DNA from: Paenibacillus sp.
GTDB taxonomy: Bacteria > Bacillota > Bacilli > Paenibacillales > Paenibacillaceae
Assembly: GCA_029256665.1 (NCBI GenBank)
Contig: JAQSXN010000346.1
Coordinates: 1-5,173, forward strand
Reading direction: 5' to 3'
Length of the DNA stretch: 5,173 bases
The translations under genes and the position numbers were made by a program. A model generated the notes under the pieces. It worked only from the letters and a program-made list of their open reading frames with translations. It searched no databases and was not told the DNA's origin. This document shows, piece by piece, positions 1 through 5,133 of this stretch (position 1 is its first letter; each line of letters opens with the position of its first letter).

Positions 1-1194
1 GATGGTGGCGTGCCTGAGCAGGACCAGAGCGCCGCCGGCGCTGGAGTAAACCCCGCGGCGGATCCCCGCGCTCGGGAGAACCGTACTTGCATAAATCTCG
101 ACATCGGAGATCTCGAATAAGGCCGGACCGCCGTTGCCGGTGTTGTAATGGATGCCGAACGAGGTGAAGTCCCGTATGACGCATTCGAATACGCCGCTAT
201 GCTCATGTGCGCCGTCGGTGTACACCATGGCGCGATCCAATCCCTTGTAAGTATTGCCGCCTGCGACGGTAAGCTTCTCCAGACGGGCGGCGAACACGTA
301 TTGGCCCGGGGGGCGGATAGGGTGATCAGGCCCGGTCGGTCCAAGCGTGATCGCATGGCCGCTGGTCAGCGATCTGAAGTGAAGAATCGTCGCGGCCGTC
401 CCCTCGCCCTGCAAGGTCATGCGATCGCGTACGTTCAGAGGCACACCGATGCCGTAATTTCCTCGCGGGAACTTGATCATTCCGCCATAACCGCCGCCTA
501 CAGCTTTCTCCGCGTAATCGAATAGCGGTTGCAGCACCACGTTATTGGCGCCGTTCAGAGTGGCGTCATTCTTGGCGCCCCACTGCAACACATTAAACGT
601 ATTGGAACCGTAGTTCCTGTGCACCCAACAGCCGACAGCTCCCGGGGAAGTTTCGCCCGTCCCGGCGATATAGGCGGCGAGCGTTGCCTCTGTGCCGTCC
701 CATGGCACGGTCGGACTGACAATATTCCCGCCGTTGTGCTGGGACCGCGGACGCGTGGCATCCCATACGAACTGCGCACCGCCAACCGGGCCGATCAGCG
801 TACCCGCCCATCCCGGATGGTAGCTCGTTGTCTCGACGCAATCGCCTTGGCAGCTGCCGATTAGACCGGACAGAGAGCAGACGTTGTCCACATGCCTGCA
901 TGCCCCTCCTATGTGGGTAGCGCCTTTGCTAGCGTATACAGAATCCACTACATCATCCTTGTCTCTCGCATATCCTGGAGTCATGCTGCTCATTACAGTG
1001 CCTGCAGCCATGGCGACGCTCGCAAGACCTACCGACGAGAGCAGTTTTCTTCTGCTGATTGAAGTTCCCGCCGCTTGCCCCTCGGCACCGCCCGTCCGGT
1101 CCGATTGTTGTATGATCGGCTGTACCTGTGGCCCGCTTCCGTTTAGCTGCTGCTCTTCCCCGGTTGGATCTTCATTGCGGTTTTGTTCCGACAA
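1..1194 (-). CDS. Tat-exported pectate-lyase-fold (right-handed beta-helix) protein, 5' part only
   Basis: An uninterrupted minus-strand reading frame runs off the left edge, so only the N-terminal ~398 residues are seen. Numbered from the TTG start: a long polar N-region (1-46), a twin-arginine motif SRRKLL (47-52), a hydrophobic Ala/Gly/Met stretch (53-70) and a plausible signal-peptidase site after GYA (76). This predicts Tat export of a folded protein. A Cys-bearing linker domain follows (C99, C106, C115, C119, C189), containing FVWDATRPRSQHNGG and SPTVPWDG. From about residue 199 comes the entry to a pectate-lyase/epimerase-type beta-helix: FNVLQWGAKNDAT, then IKFPRGNYGIGVPLNV and MTLQGEGTAATIL, followed by short strand-turn repeats. 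The WGAKxD plus FPxGxY pattern is typical of the pectate lyase superfamily (Pect-lyase_RHGA_epim type), found in polysaccharide-active enzymes and tailspike-like proteins. Substrate and catalytic residues cannot be assigned because the C-terminal part is missing. It is divergent from the lanthipeptide genes and probably functionally separate. ATG at 1198-1200 is an alternative start. Confidence 0.88.
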   Translation of the reverse strand, partial: MSEQNRNEDPTGEEQQLNGSGPQVQPIIQQSDRTGGAEGQAAGTSISRRKLLSSVGLASVAMAAGTVMSSMTPGYARDKDDVVDSVYASKGATHIGGACRHVDNVCSLSGLIGSCQGDCVETTSYHPGWAGTLIGPVGGAQFVWDATRPRSQHNGGNIVSPTVPWDGTEATLAAYIAGTGETSPGAVGCWVHRNYGSNTFNVLQWGAKNDATLNGANNVVLQPLFDYAEKAVGGGYGGMIKFPRGNYGIGVPLNVRDRMTLQGEGTAATILHFRSLTSGHAITLGPTGPDHPIRPPGQYVFAARLEKLTVAGGNTYKGLDRAMVYTDGAHEHSGVFECVIRDFTSFGIHYNTGNGGPALFEISDVEIYASTVLPSAGIRRGVYSSAGGALVLLRHATI

Positions 1195-1200
1195 GTTCAT

Positions 1201-1206
1201 TCCTCC
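1201..1206 (-). promoter_or_regulatory. Ribosome binding site GGAGGA that decides the start of the beta-helix gene
   Basis: On the minus strand GGAGGA abuts the ATG at 1200 with no spacer, which is too close for that ATG to be used efficiently. The in-frame TTG two codons downstream (1194-1192) lies 6 nt after GGAGGA, a normal Shine-Dalgarno distance. The TTG is therefore preferred. The two choices differ by only two residues at the N-terminus. Confidence 0.65.
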
Positions 1207-1315
1207 ATTATGGATTATTGATTGGACTGAACTATGGATGTGGATGACCTTGGATACAACGCACGCTTCGGCAGTTGTTTCTGATCATGCAGTCCGGCTT
1301 CGTTTCGGCGGAAAT

Positions 1316-1366
1316 CTTTGAAAGTTCCAAACATTCTGCACGTAGCTTTAATGCGCTTTCAAAGTT
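1316..1366. repeat. Two CTTTsAAAGTT boxes 40 bp apart, upstream of a promoter-like element
   Basis: CTTTGAAAGTT starts at 1316 and CTTTCAAAGTT at 1356. They differ only at the central base of the 9-bp palindromic core CTTT-S-AAAG. They are therefore direct repeats as 11-mers and mutual inverted repeats as 9-mers. The 40-bp spacing is close to four helical turns, which would put both on one DNA face. The second box ends 5 bp before a possible -35 element at 1372. They may be binding sites for a dimeric regulator; none is identified. Confidence 0.4.
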
Positions 1367-1371
1367 GGATT

Positions 1372-1402
1372 TTGTCCGGAAACGGCTTTTCTCCGGTATA
1401 AT
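1372..1402 (+). promoter_or_regulatory. Promoter-like element with a perfect TATAAT -10
   Basis: A perfect TATAAT lies at 1397-1402, with TTGTCC (4 of 6 matches to TTGACA) at 1372-1377. The spacer is 19 bp, longer than optimal. CCGGA (1376-1380) and TCCGG (1392-1396) form an inverted repeat spanning the spacer, a possible operator. If active, it would give a leader of about 395 nt before the precursor gene, or a separate non-coding transcript. Confidence is limited by the long spacer and the lack of any gene close downstream. Confidence 0.35.
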
Positions 1403-1475
1403 TTGTATTCCCCCCCCTCCTTTACCGCTCCCCCAAAGCGTAACAAAACTGATTTTTGCCCACAATTAGTAAACA

Positions 1476-1500
1476 GGACATGTTTTCGAAAAGCATGTCC
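1476..1500. repeat. 25-bp near-perfect palindrome
   Basis: GGACATG (1476-1482) and CATGTCC (1494-1500) are perfect inverted repeats. They flank TTTTCGAAAAG, itself self-complementary apart from one extra G. No T-tract follows on either strand, so it does not look like an intrinsic terminator. It could be a protein-binding dyad or, if transcribed from the element at 1372-1402, a leader hairpin. Confidence 0.5.
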
Positions 1501-1650
1501 GGAGTGGTCGAACTATGTCGCGCAACGGTAGAGTAGTTGGTTGTTGCTTGGCAATCCTGCATTATGGAAGCTGCGTCACTTTCTAGGGGGGGGAGTTTCG
1601 GGGTCACCTTTCGCGCAGGCACGGCTTTAGCGTCCCGACACCCCTGGGTA

Positions 1651-1690
1651 TTACGGTCTGCTTACGGCTGACGGCGGAACGTAATCCGCC
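1651..1690. repeat. TTACGG boxes at 11-bp spacing, followed by a GGCGGA/TCCGCC hairpin
   Basis: TTACGG occurs at 1651-1656 and 1662-1667, one helical turn apart, with a third ACGG at 1671-1674. GGCGGA (1673-1678) and TCCGCC (1685-1690) then form a 6-bp inverted repeat with a 6-nt loop. The set sits about 25-60 bp upstream of the -35 element of the precursor promoter, a usual location for activator sites. Function is inferred from position only. Confidence 0.35.
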
Positions 1691-1706
1691 AAGAAAATGG
1701 CCATAA

Positions 1707-1733
1707 GAATCATTGTCAACGTCACGATGATTC
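1707..1733. promoter_or_regulatory. Dyad covering the -35 region of the precursor promoter (possible operator)
   Basis: GAATCAT (1707-1713) and ATGATTC (1727-1733) are perfect 7-bp inverted repeats separated by 13 bp. They cover the -35 hexamer and most of the spacer of the promoter at 1713-1741. The outer flanks ATA (1703-1705) and TAT (1736-1738) loosely extend the symmetry. A protein bound here would compete with RNA polymerase, so repression is the simplest reading. The regulator is not in the window. Confidence 0.45.
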
Positions 1734-1741
1734 GGTATAAC
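1713..1741 (+). promoter_or_regulatory. Sigma-A-type promoter of the lanthipeptide operon
   Basis: TTGTCA (1713-1718, 5 of 6) and TATAAC (1736-1741, 5 of 6) are separated by the optimal 17 bp. Transcription would begin near 1748, giving an untranslated leader of about 55 nt before the precursor start at 1804. This is the best plus-strand promoter in the window and is well placed for the precursor-synthetase pair. Confidence 0.7.
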
Positions 1742-1787
1742 TAAAGTTGTGGCGCCAATAACCAGAATAAGGTAACTACCATTTAGC

Positions 1788-1792
1788 GGGAG
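1788..1792 (+). promoter_or_regulatory. Ribosome binding site that decides the precursor start
   Basis: GGGAG lies 11 nt before ATG 1804. In-frame GTG 1792 and ATG 1795 also exist, but they overlap this site or sit 2 nt from it. Initiation at 1804 is therefore favoured. Confidence 0.6.
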
Positions 1793-1803
1793 TGATGCAA
1801 ACA

Positions 1804-1956
1804 ATGACGGAAATCAAAACGGATGTCGATTTGGAAATGCTGCAAAAAATGCCGGAAGCAGCCTTGGACGAGAACGGGAACGAAAGCCGCGATTTCAATC
1901 TGGGCGGGTGGTGCGACTTCTCAAGAGGTTGCAGCGTCTCGGTTACGATCGGGTAA
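1804..1956 (+). CDS. Lanthipeptide precursor peptide, probably class IV (50 aa)
   Basis: A 50-codon gene directly upstream of the synthetase on the same strand. The first ~33 residues form an acidic leader (nine Asp/Glu against three Lys/Arg) with an amphipathic DLEMLQKMPE segment (9-18). This resembles the L-x-x-L-x-x-LPE pattern of class III/IV leaders such as that of venezuelin, where the helix is recognised by the synthetase. After NLGG (32-35) comes the likely core WCDFSRGCSVSVTIG (36-50), with two cysteines (C37, C43), three serines (S40, S44, S46) and T48. Two thioether rings are possible at most. Ser/Thr not used in rings could remain dehydrated or unmodified. The Gly-Gly before Trp36 is a candidate cleavage site, but whether the leader ends there is inference. 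A good promoter precedes it and a hairpin follows. The family assignment rests on gene context and composition, since such peptides are poorly conserved. Confidence 0.85.
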   Translation: MTEIKTDVDLEMLQKMPEAALDENGNESRDFNLGGWCDFSRGCSVSVTIG

Positions 1957-1980
1957 GTTCAAAACGGTAAACCGCTAATC

Positions 1981-2045
1981 GGGCGGCTTCCTTCCATGTT
2001 GCCGGCGCCACGGATGCCTTGCAAGCAACCGGAAGGAAGCAGCCC
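1981..2045 (+). promoter_or_regulatory. Long hairpin between precursor and synthetase genes
   Basis: GGGC (1981-1984) plus GCTTCCTTCC (1986-1995) pair with GGAAGGAAGC (2031-2040) plus GCCC (2042-2045), with one G/A mismatch. After a small bulge the stem continues as GTTGC (1998-2002) with GCAAC (2025-2029). No T-run follows, so it is not a standard intrinsic terminator. A stable hairpin between the precursor and biosynthetic genes is common in lanthipeptide operons, where it limits read-through or protects the upstream message from 3' decay. It ends 8 nt before the synthetase ribosome binding site, so it may also affect translation of that gene. Confidence 0.75.
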
Positions 2046-2071
2046 TGCGGGATAGAAAGGAATCCAAGTGG

Positions 2072-4771
2072 ATGCACAACAACAATCCATTCGATCCGTT
2101 CATGCCAACCATTCGAAAATACGGCGCCATCGAAGACGCGCTTATCGATACGATTCGACGCCACTTTCCGGAGCCGTCCTGGAGGTTCGTCCGCAGTTCG
2201 CCATGGTTCCACGTACTCGGCAGCGACGACCGGGGACTTGTTCAAGGCTGGAAAATCCACATATCGGCAACCCCTCTCTCCGCTCTCCAAGTATTGCAGC
2301 GCGTCATCCCGGTCTTGCTGCGGGAGCGATGCGCCTTTAAAATAGCCGAAACGTTGAAAACGGTAGCGGTTATGAACGAAGCGCACTACCCCCGGGCGCA
2401 TGCCGGCAAGTTCATTACGATCTATCCCAATGACGACGAGCAATTCCGAAGAATCGCAATCGGGTGCGACGATGCGACGCAAGGCTTGCAAGGCCCGGCT
2501 ATTCTGTCGGACAGACGGCTCCGCAGCGGAAGTCTCGTCCATTACCGCTACGGGTCGTTCCGCGTCATAAGCAAGGGGGACAACGGCGAGCCGCTCGACG
2601 TCATCCGCGATCCGCAAGGCAATCTTGTACCAGACAAGCGGAACGCATGGTATGAGCAACCCGACTGGGTTACGGATCCGTTCGAGGCCGACAGGCAGGC
2701 GGATGCCGGATCGGCGGCCAGTGACTGCGCGTACGTCTTCCGTCAAGCGATCCGGCATGCCAACAAGGGCGGCGTGTATATCGGCGAGCGTCTTGCCGAC
2801 GGGAAGAAGGTGCTGATCAAGGAAGCGCGTCCTCACGTTCATACGGATGAATTCGGACACGATGCGATCGACTGCCTGCGGAATGAGGCAAGAATGTTGC
2901 GTCACTTGGCGGACACTGGAGCAGTGCCGGAGTTGATCGATGTATTCGCCGTTCGGGATCATCTCTTCCTTGCCGAGGAGTTCCTCGAAGGGCGAGTTCT
3001 CAAGCGATATATCCATGATTTGTTCGCCGTTACGGCGCCTGAGGAACGATTGCCGCTGTGCAGGAGCGTGGCGTTGTCTTTGACGGAGAAGGTCAAAGCA
3101 TGCTTGGCGACGGGGTGCCGTCTGCGGGACCTGTCCTCCAATAATGTGATGGTCGAAGAAGGCGGAGACGTCCGCATCATCGATCTGGAGATTGCTTCCA
3201 TTGACGAAGACGCGCGCGTCATGCATCCCGGTTTCGGAACGCCGGGTTATTACTATCCGCATCGTGACATATACAAGCCTGCGCCTCGGGACGATCTGTA
3301 CAGCTTGGGCTGCGTCATCTTTTTTATATTTACGGGCAAAGATCCCTATTACATGCAAGACGATGCCGGATATCCCAGCACGAGATCGGACCGTGATAAA
3401 ATGCGGGAGGAGCTGCGGCTCATGGAGCGGGAAGGCTGCTTCGACTCCCGTACGACGCAGACGATCCTCGGGCTGTTGGCGGACGATCCCGACGCGGAAG
3501 CCGTATTCGAAGCGACGATCGCCGCATGGTCGGCGGACGGCCGGGCACAGGAACGGGACGCCGCTTGCGACGACGTCCCGCCGATCGGCGACAGCTGCCG
3601 CCGCAGTTATCGCGACATGTCGGCATATTTGGCCGCCGAGGCGCGATTCGACCGGCCCGCCATCTGGGACCAAACCTCATTCGGCAGAACGACATCGCCG
3701 GTCAACGTCATGAACGGGATCGCCGGAGTCGGGCTGTTCCTCCTTGATATGGCCGCCCGCGGCGAGACGGAGACATCCTTCTTCCGGCAAGTCGTCCGTG
3801 CTTGCGCAGCCGGGCTCGACGATGAGCGGCTGCACCGAAAACCGGACGTGTATGAAGGTGGCGAGTATTCCTTGTATTTCGGCTGGTACGGGACGTTATG
3901 GTTCCTGCTGGACGCGGCCGTGTTCCTGAAGGACGACGAGCTCCGGGAGCGGGTCGTACGGCAAGCACTCGAGCTGCCGGTCTGCTCCGGCTTGTATGAC
4001 ATTGTACTGGGAACGTCGGGATACGGAATGGCCAATCTTCACTTCTGGTCAGTGACCGGGGATCGCGCGTTTCTGAAACGGGCGGAGCTTGCGGCACAGC
4101 ATGTGCTCGATCGGCGTACGCCGACCGACATGGGGGTGACGTGGCTGTTCCGGCATAAACCGGAACCGGATCAAGTGTTATGGGGGTATGCGCACGGCAA
4201 TGCGGGGATCGGTCACTTTCTGCTGCTGATGTACCGGACCACCGGCAATCGCGCCTATCTCGATGCGGCCGTTGCAGGAATCGACGAGGTGATCGGCCAT
4301 GCGATCGTCAAGCACGGCAGCTGCTCGTGGAATTTTGGCCCGGTCAGCAAGCGGAACTGGGAGTCCTGGTGCAACGGGACGTCGGGAATCGGCACGGCGC
4401 TCATCCGGTTCTACTATGTCACGAACGAGCAGCGGTATCTGACGTTTGCCGACATGGCGATGAACGACGTCATGGAGCGAAGCCGGCATGGCTCGCTCTG
4501 CCAGTGCCACGGTTTGGCGGGCAACGCCGAATTCGTCCTTGACCTGCATCGGTTCACCGGCGATCGCCGGTATCTAGCCGCCGCGGAGAACATGGCGCGG
4601 AAGCTGTATGCCCAGCGGGTATGCCGGGTTGGCAAGTACGTATTCGCTGACGAAACGGGCGCGAAAATATCGTCGGACTATGGTACCGGGGCAACCGGCG
4701 TAGCTGCGTATATGTCCAGGCTCGAATCGCTAACGCCGCGGCTGCTGATGAATGACGATTTGTTGAGCTAG
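2072..4771 (+). CDS. lanL: Class IV lanthipeptide synthetase (lyase-kinase-cyclase, LanL type)
   Basis: An 899-residue cytoplasmic enzyme, the usual size for LanKC/LanL. Residues 1-~210 are the phospho-Ser/Thr lyase: GWKIHISAT (K61, H63), FK (K90), GKFITIYP (K113) and LSDRRLRSGSLVHYRYG. Residues ~220-500 are the Ser/Thr kinase: glycine-rich GGVYIGERLADG (233-244), K250, helix-C E272, RDLSSNN (D353, N358), a DLE in place of DFG (D371), GFGTPGYYYP and DDLYSLG. Residues ~540-890 are the LanC-like cyclase, with GIAGVG, WYGTLW, GYAHGNAGIG (H708), SWCNGTSGIG (C767) and CQCHGLAGN (C812, H813). C767, C812 and H813 match the three zinc ligands of LanC, which define class IV; class III enzymes lack them. 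It should phosphorylate precursor Ser/Thr, eliminate phosphate to Dha/Dhb, and cyclise Cys onto them. AGAAAGGA at 2054-2061, 10 nt upstream, supports ATG 2072. It begins 115 nt after the precursor, apparently in the same operon. Automatic annotation may call it class III LanKC because the N-terminal half is shared. The symbol is the generic class name. Confidence 0.93.
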   Translation: MHNNNPFDPFMPTIRKYGAIEDALIDTIRRHFPEPSWRFVRSSPWFHVLGSDDRGLVQGWKIHISATPLSALQVLQRVIPVLLRERCAFKIAETLKTVAVMNEAHYPRAHAGKFITIYPNDDEQFRRIAIGCDDATQGLQGPAILSDRRLRSGSLVHYRYGSFRVISKGDNGEPLDVIRDPQGNLVPDKRNAWYEQPDWVTDPFEADRQADAGSAASDCAYVFRQAIRHANKGGVYIGERLADGKKVLIKEARPHVHTDEFGHDAIDCLRNEARMLRHLADTGAVPELIDVFAVRDHLFLAEEFLEGRVLKRYIHDLFAVTAPEERLPLCRSVALSLTEKVKACLATGCRLRDLSSNNVMVEEGGDVRIIDLEIASIDEDARVMHPGFGTPGYYYPHRDIYKPAPRDDLYSLGCVIFFIFTGKDPYYMQDDAGYPSTRSDRDKMREELRLMEREGCFDSRTTQTILGLLADDPDAEAVFEATIAAWSADGRAQERDAACDDVPPIGDSCRRSYRDMSAYLAAEARFDRPAIWDQTSFGRTTSPVNVMNGIAGVGLFLLDMAARGETETSFFRQVVRACAAGLDDERLHRKPDVYEGGEYSLYFGWYGTLWFLLDAAVFLKDDELRERVVRQALELPVCSGLYDIVLGTSGYGMANLHFWSVTGDRAFLKRAELAAQHVLDRRTPTDMGVTWLFRHKPEPDQVLWGYAHGNAGIGHFLLLMYRTTGNRAYLDAAVAGIDEVIGHAIVKHGSCSWNFGPVSKRNWESWCNGTSGIGTALIRFYYVTNEQRYLTFADMAMNDVMERSRHGSLCQCHGLAGNAEFVLDLHRFTGDRRYLAAAENMARKLYAQRVCRVGKYVFADETGAKISSDYGTGATGVAAYMSRLESLTPRLLMNDDLLS

Positions 4772-4915
4772 CCCGTCATTGGCACAAATAAGCGCTTGTT
4801 TCGTGTGGAAAAACAATGCGATTATTTGCACTGGGCGAGTCAACAAAGGAGATTGATCCTAACTAATATTTACCATCATGGATCGCACGCACTCAACATG
4901 GGTAATGAACATACC

Positions 4916-4960
4916 AAATCAGCTAACATAACATTTATTATGTTAACTGATTTGTTTTTC
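4916..4960 (+). terminator. Intrinsic terminator of the lanthipeptide operon
   Basis: AAATCAG (4916-4922) plus TAACATAA (4924-4931) pair with TTATGTTA (4938-4945) plus CTGATTT (4947-4953). This gives 15 base pairs with one C/A mismatch and a 6-nt loop, followed by GTTTTTC. It lies about 145 nt after the synthetase stop. The stem is AT-rich but long. A-rich sequence flanks the left arm only modestly, so activity in the reverse direction is less certain. Confidence 0.85.
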
Positions 4961-5115
4961 ATCCAGCGAATATCAATTTCCCCCCTTATCTGCCCTATCG
5001 TTTACTATACTACTACACGACCATGGGCATATCCGTAACATGGATGAAAATGGAGTTTACTTGATTTAAAAGTGGGCTTTTCACAAATAACCAAGGAACG
5101 AAGCTAATCATTAAT

Positions 5116-5122
5116 AGGGAGG
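5116..5122 (+). promoter_or_regulatory. Ribosome binding site AGGGAGG of the right-edge gene
   Basis: AGGGAGG lies 11 nt before ATG 5134, a strong match to the Firmicute Shine-Dalgarno. It is the main support for calling the truncated gene that follows. Confidence 0.65.
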
Positions 5123-5133
5123 CTGTCGATTCA

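Larger units (their letters stand above)
1195..1803. other. Divergent intergenic region of ~600 bp, no convincing gene
   Basis: Short open frames exist on both strands, but none has a ribosome binding site, a plausible composition or a recognisable motif. The region instead holds regulatory-looking DNA: paired CTTTsAAAGTT boxes (1316-1326, 1356-1366), a promoter-like element (1372-1402), C8 and G8 tracts (1410-1417, 1586-1593), a near-perfect palindrome (1476-1500), TTACGG boxes 11 bp apart (1651, 1662), a short hairpin (1673-1690) and the precursor promoter with its dyad (1707-1741). I found no clear promoter for the minus-strand gene. The best candidate, TTGTAT-17-CATAGT near 1259-1231, is weak. 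Confidence 0.6.
4772..5133. other. Intergenic region after the synthetase, with one terminator and no gene
   Basis: AT-richer sequence, visibly different from the coding DNA on its left. Apart from the terminator at 4916-4960 and the ribosome binding site at 5116-5122, I see no gene. AAAGGAG at 4845-4851 looks like a Shine-Dalgarno but has no start codon at a usable distance. Promoter-like fragments (TATACT at 5006-5011 without a good -35; TTGATT at 5061-5066 with a poor -10) may serve the next gene, but neither is convincing. Confidence 0.55.

Noticed and set aside
148..864. Two plus-strand open frames (148-525, 529-864)
   Set aside because: Both lie antisense to the beta-helix coding frame and show no motif or convincing start.
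884..1321. 145-codon plus-strand open frame over the start of the beta-helix gene
   Set aside because: The opposite strand carries a continuous frame with Tat signal and beta-helix motifs; this one is Cys/Ser/Pro-rich without a recognisable domain.
1510..1580. tRNA-like stretch (GGTAGAGTAG with nearby GC stems)
   Set aside because: No acceptor stem, anticodon arm or T-loop could be assembled.
1625..1651. Sigma-B-like promoter (CTTTAG with GGGTAT)
   Set aside because: The -35 matches only 4 of 6 and spacing is slightly long; the sigma-A promoter at 1713-1741 explains the operon better.
1673..1690. GGCGGA/TCCGCC hairpin as a terminator
   Set aside because: Only 6 bp and no T-run on either strand.
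1604..1804. 66-codon minus-strand open frame with a hydrophobic start
   Set aside because: It needs a TTG start without a ribosome binding site and covers the precursor promoter and its dyad.
1943..3673. 576-codon open frame on the minus strand, antisense to the synthetase
   Set aside because: It is in exact codon register with the synthetase, has an Arg/Val/Pro-rich composition without domains and lies over clear lyase and kinase motifs. Such mirror frames are common opposite GC-rich genes.
3192..3713. 173-codon plus-strand open frame inside the synthetase
   Set aside because: It is a frame-shifted shadow of the kinase region, with low-complexity Arg/Ser/Pro composition and no ribosome binding site.
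4845..4931. AAAGGAG followed by a 17-codon frame (ATG 4878)
   Set aside because: The start is 26 nt from the Shine-Dalgarno, too far, and the frame ends inside the terminator stem; no leader/core features for a second precursor.
4796..5038. 80-codon plus-strand open frame after the synthetase
   Set aside because: It reads straight through the strong terminator hairpin, has no ribosome binding site at its start, and its composition looks non-coding.
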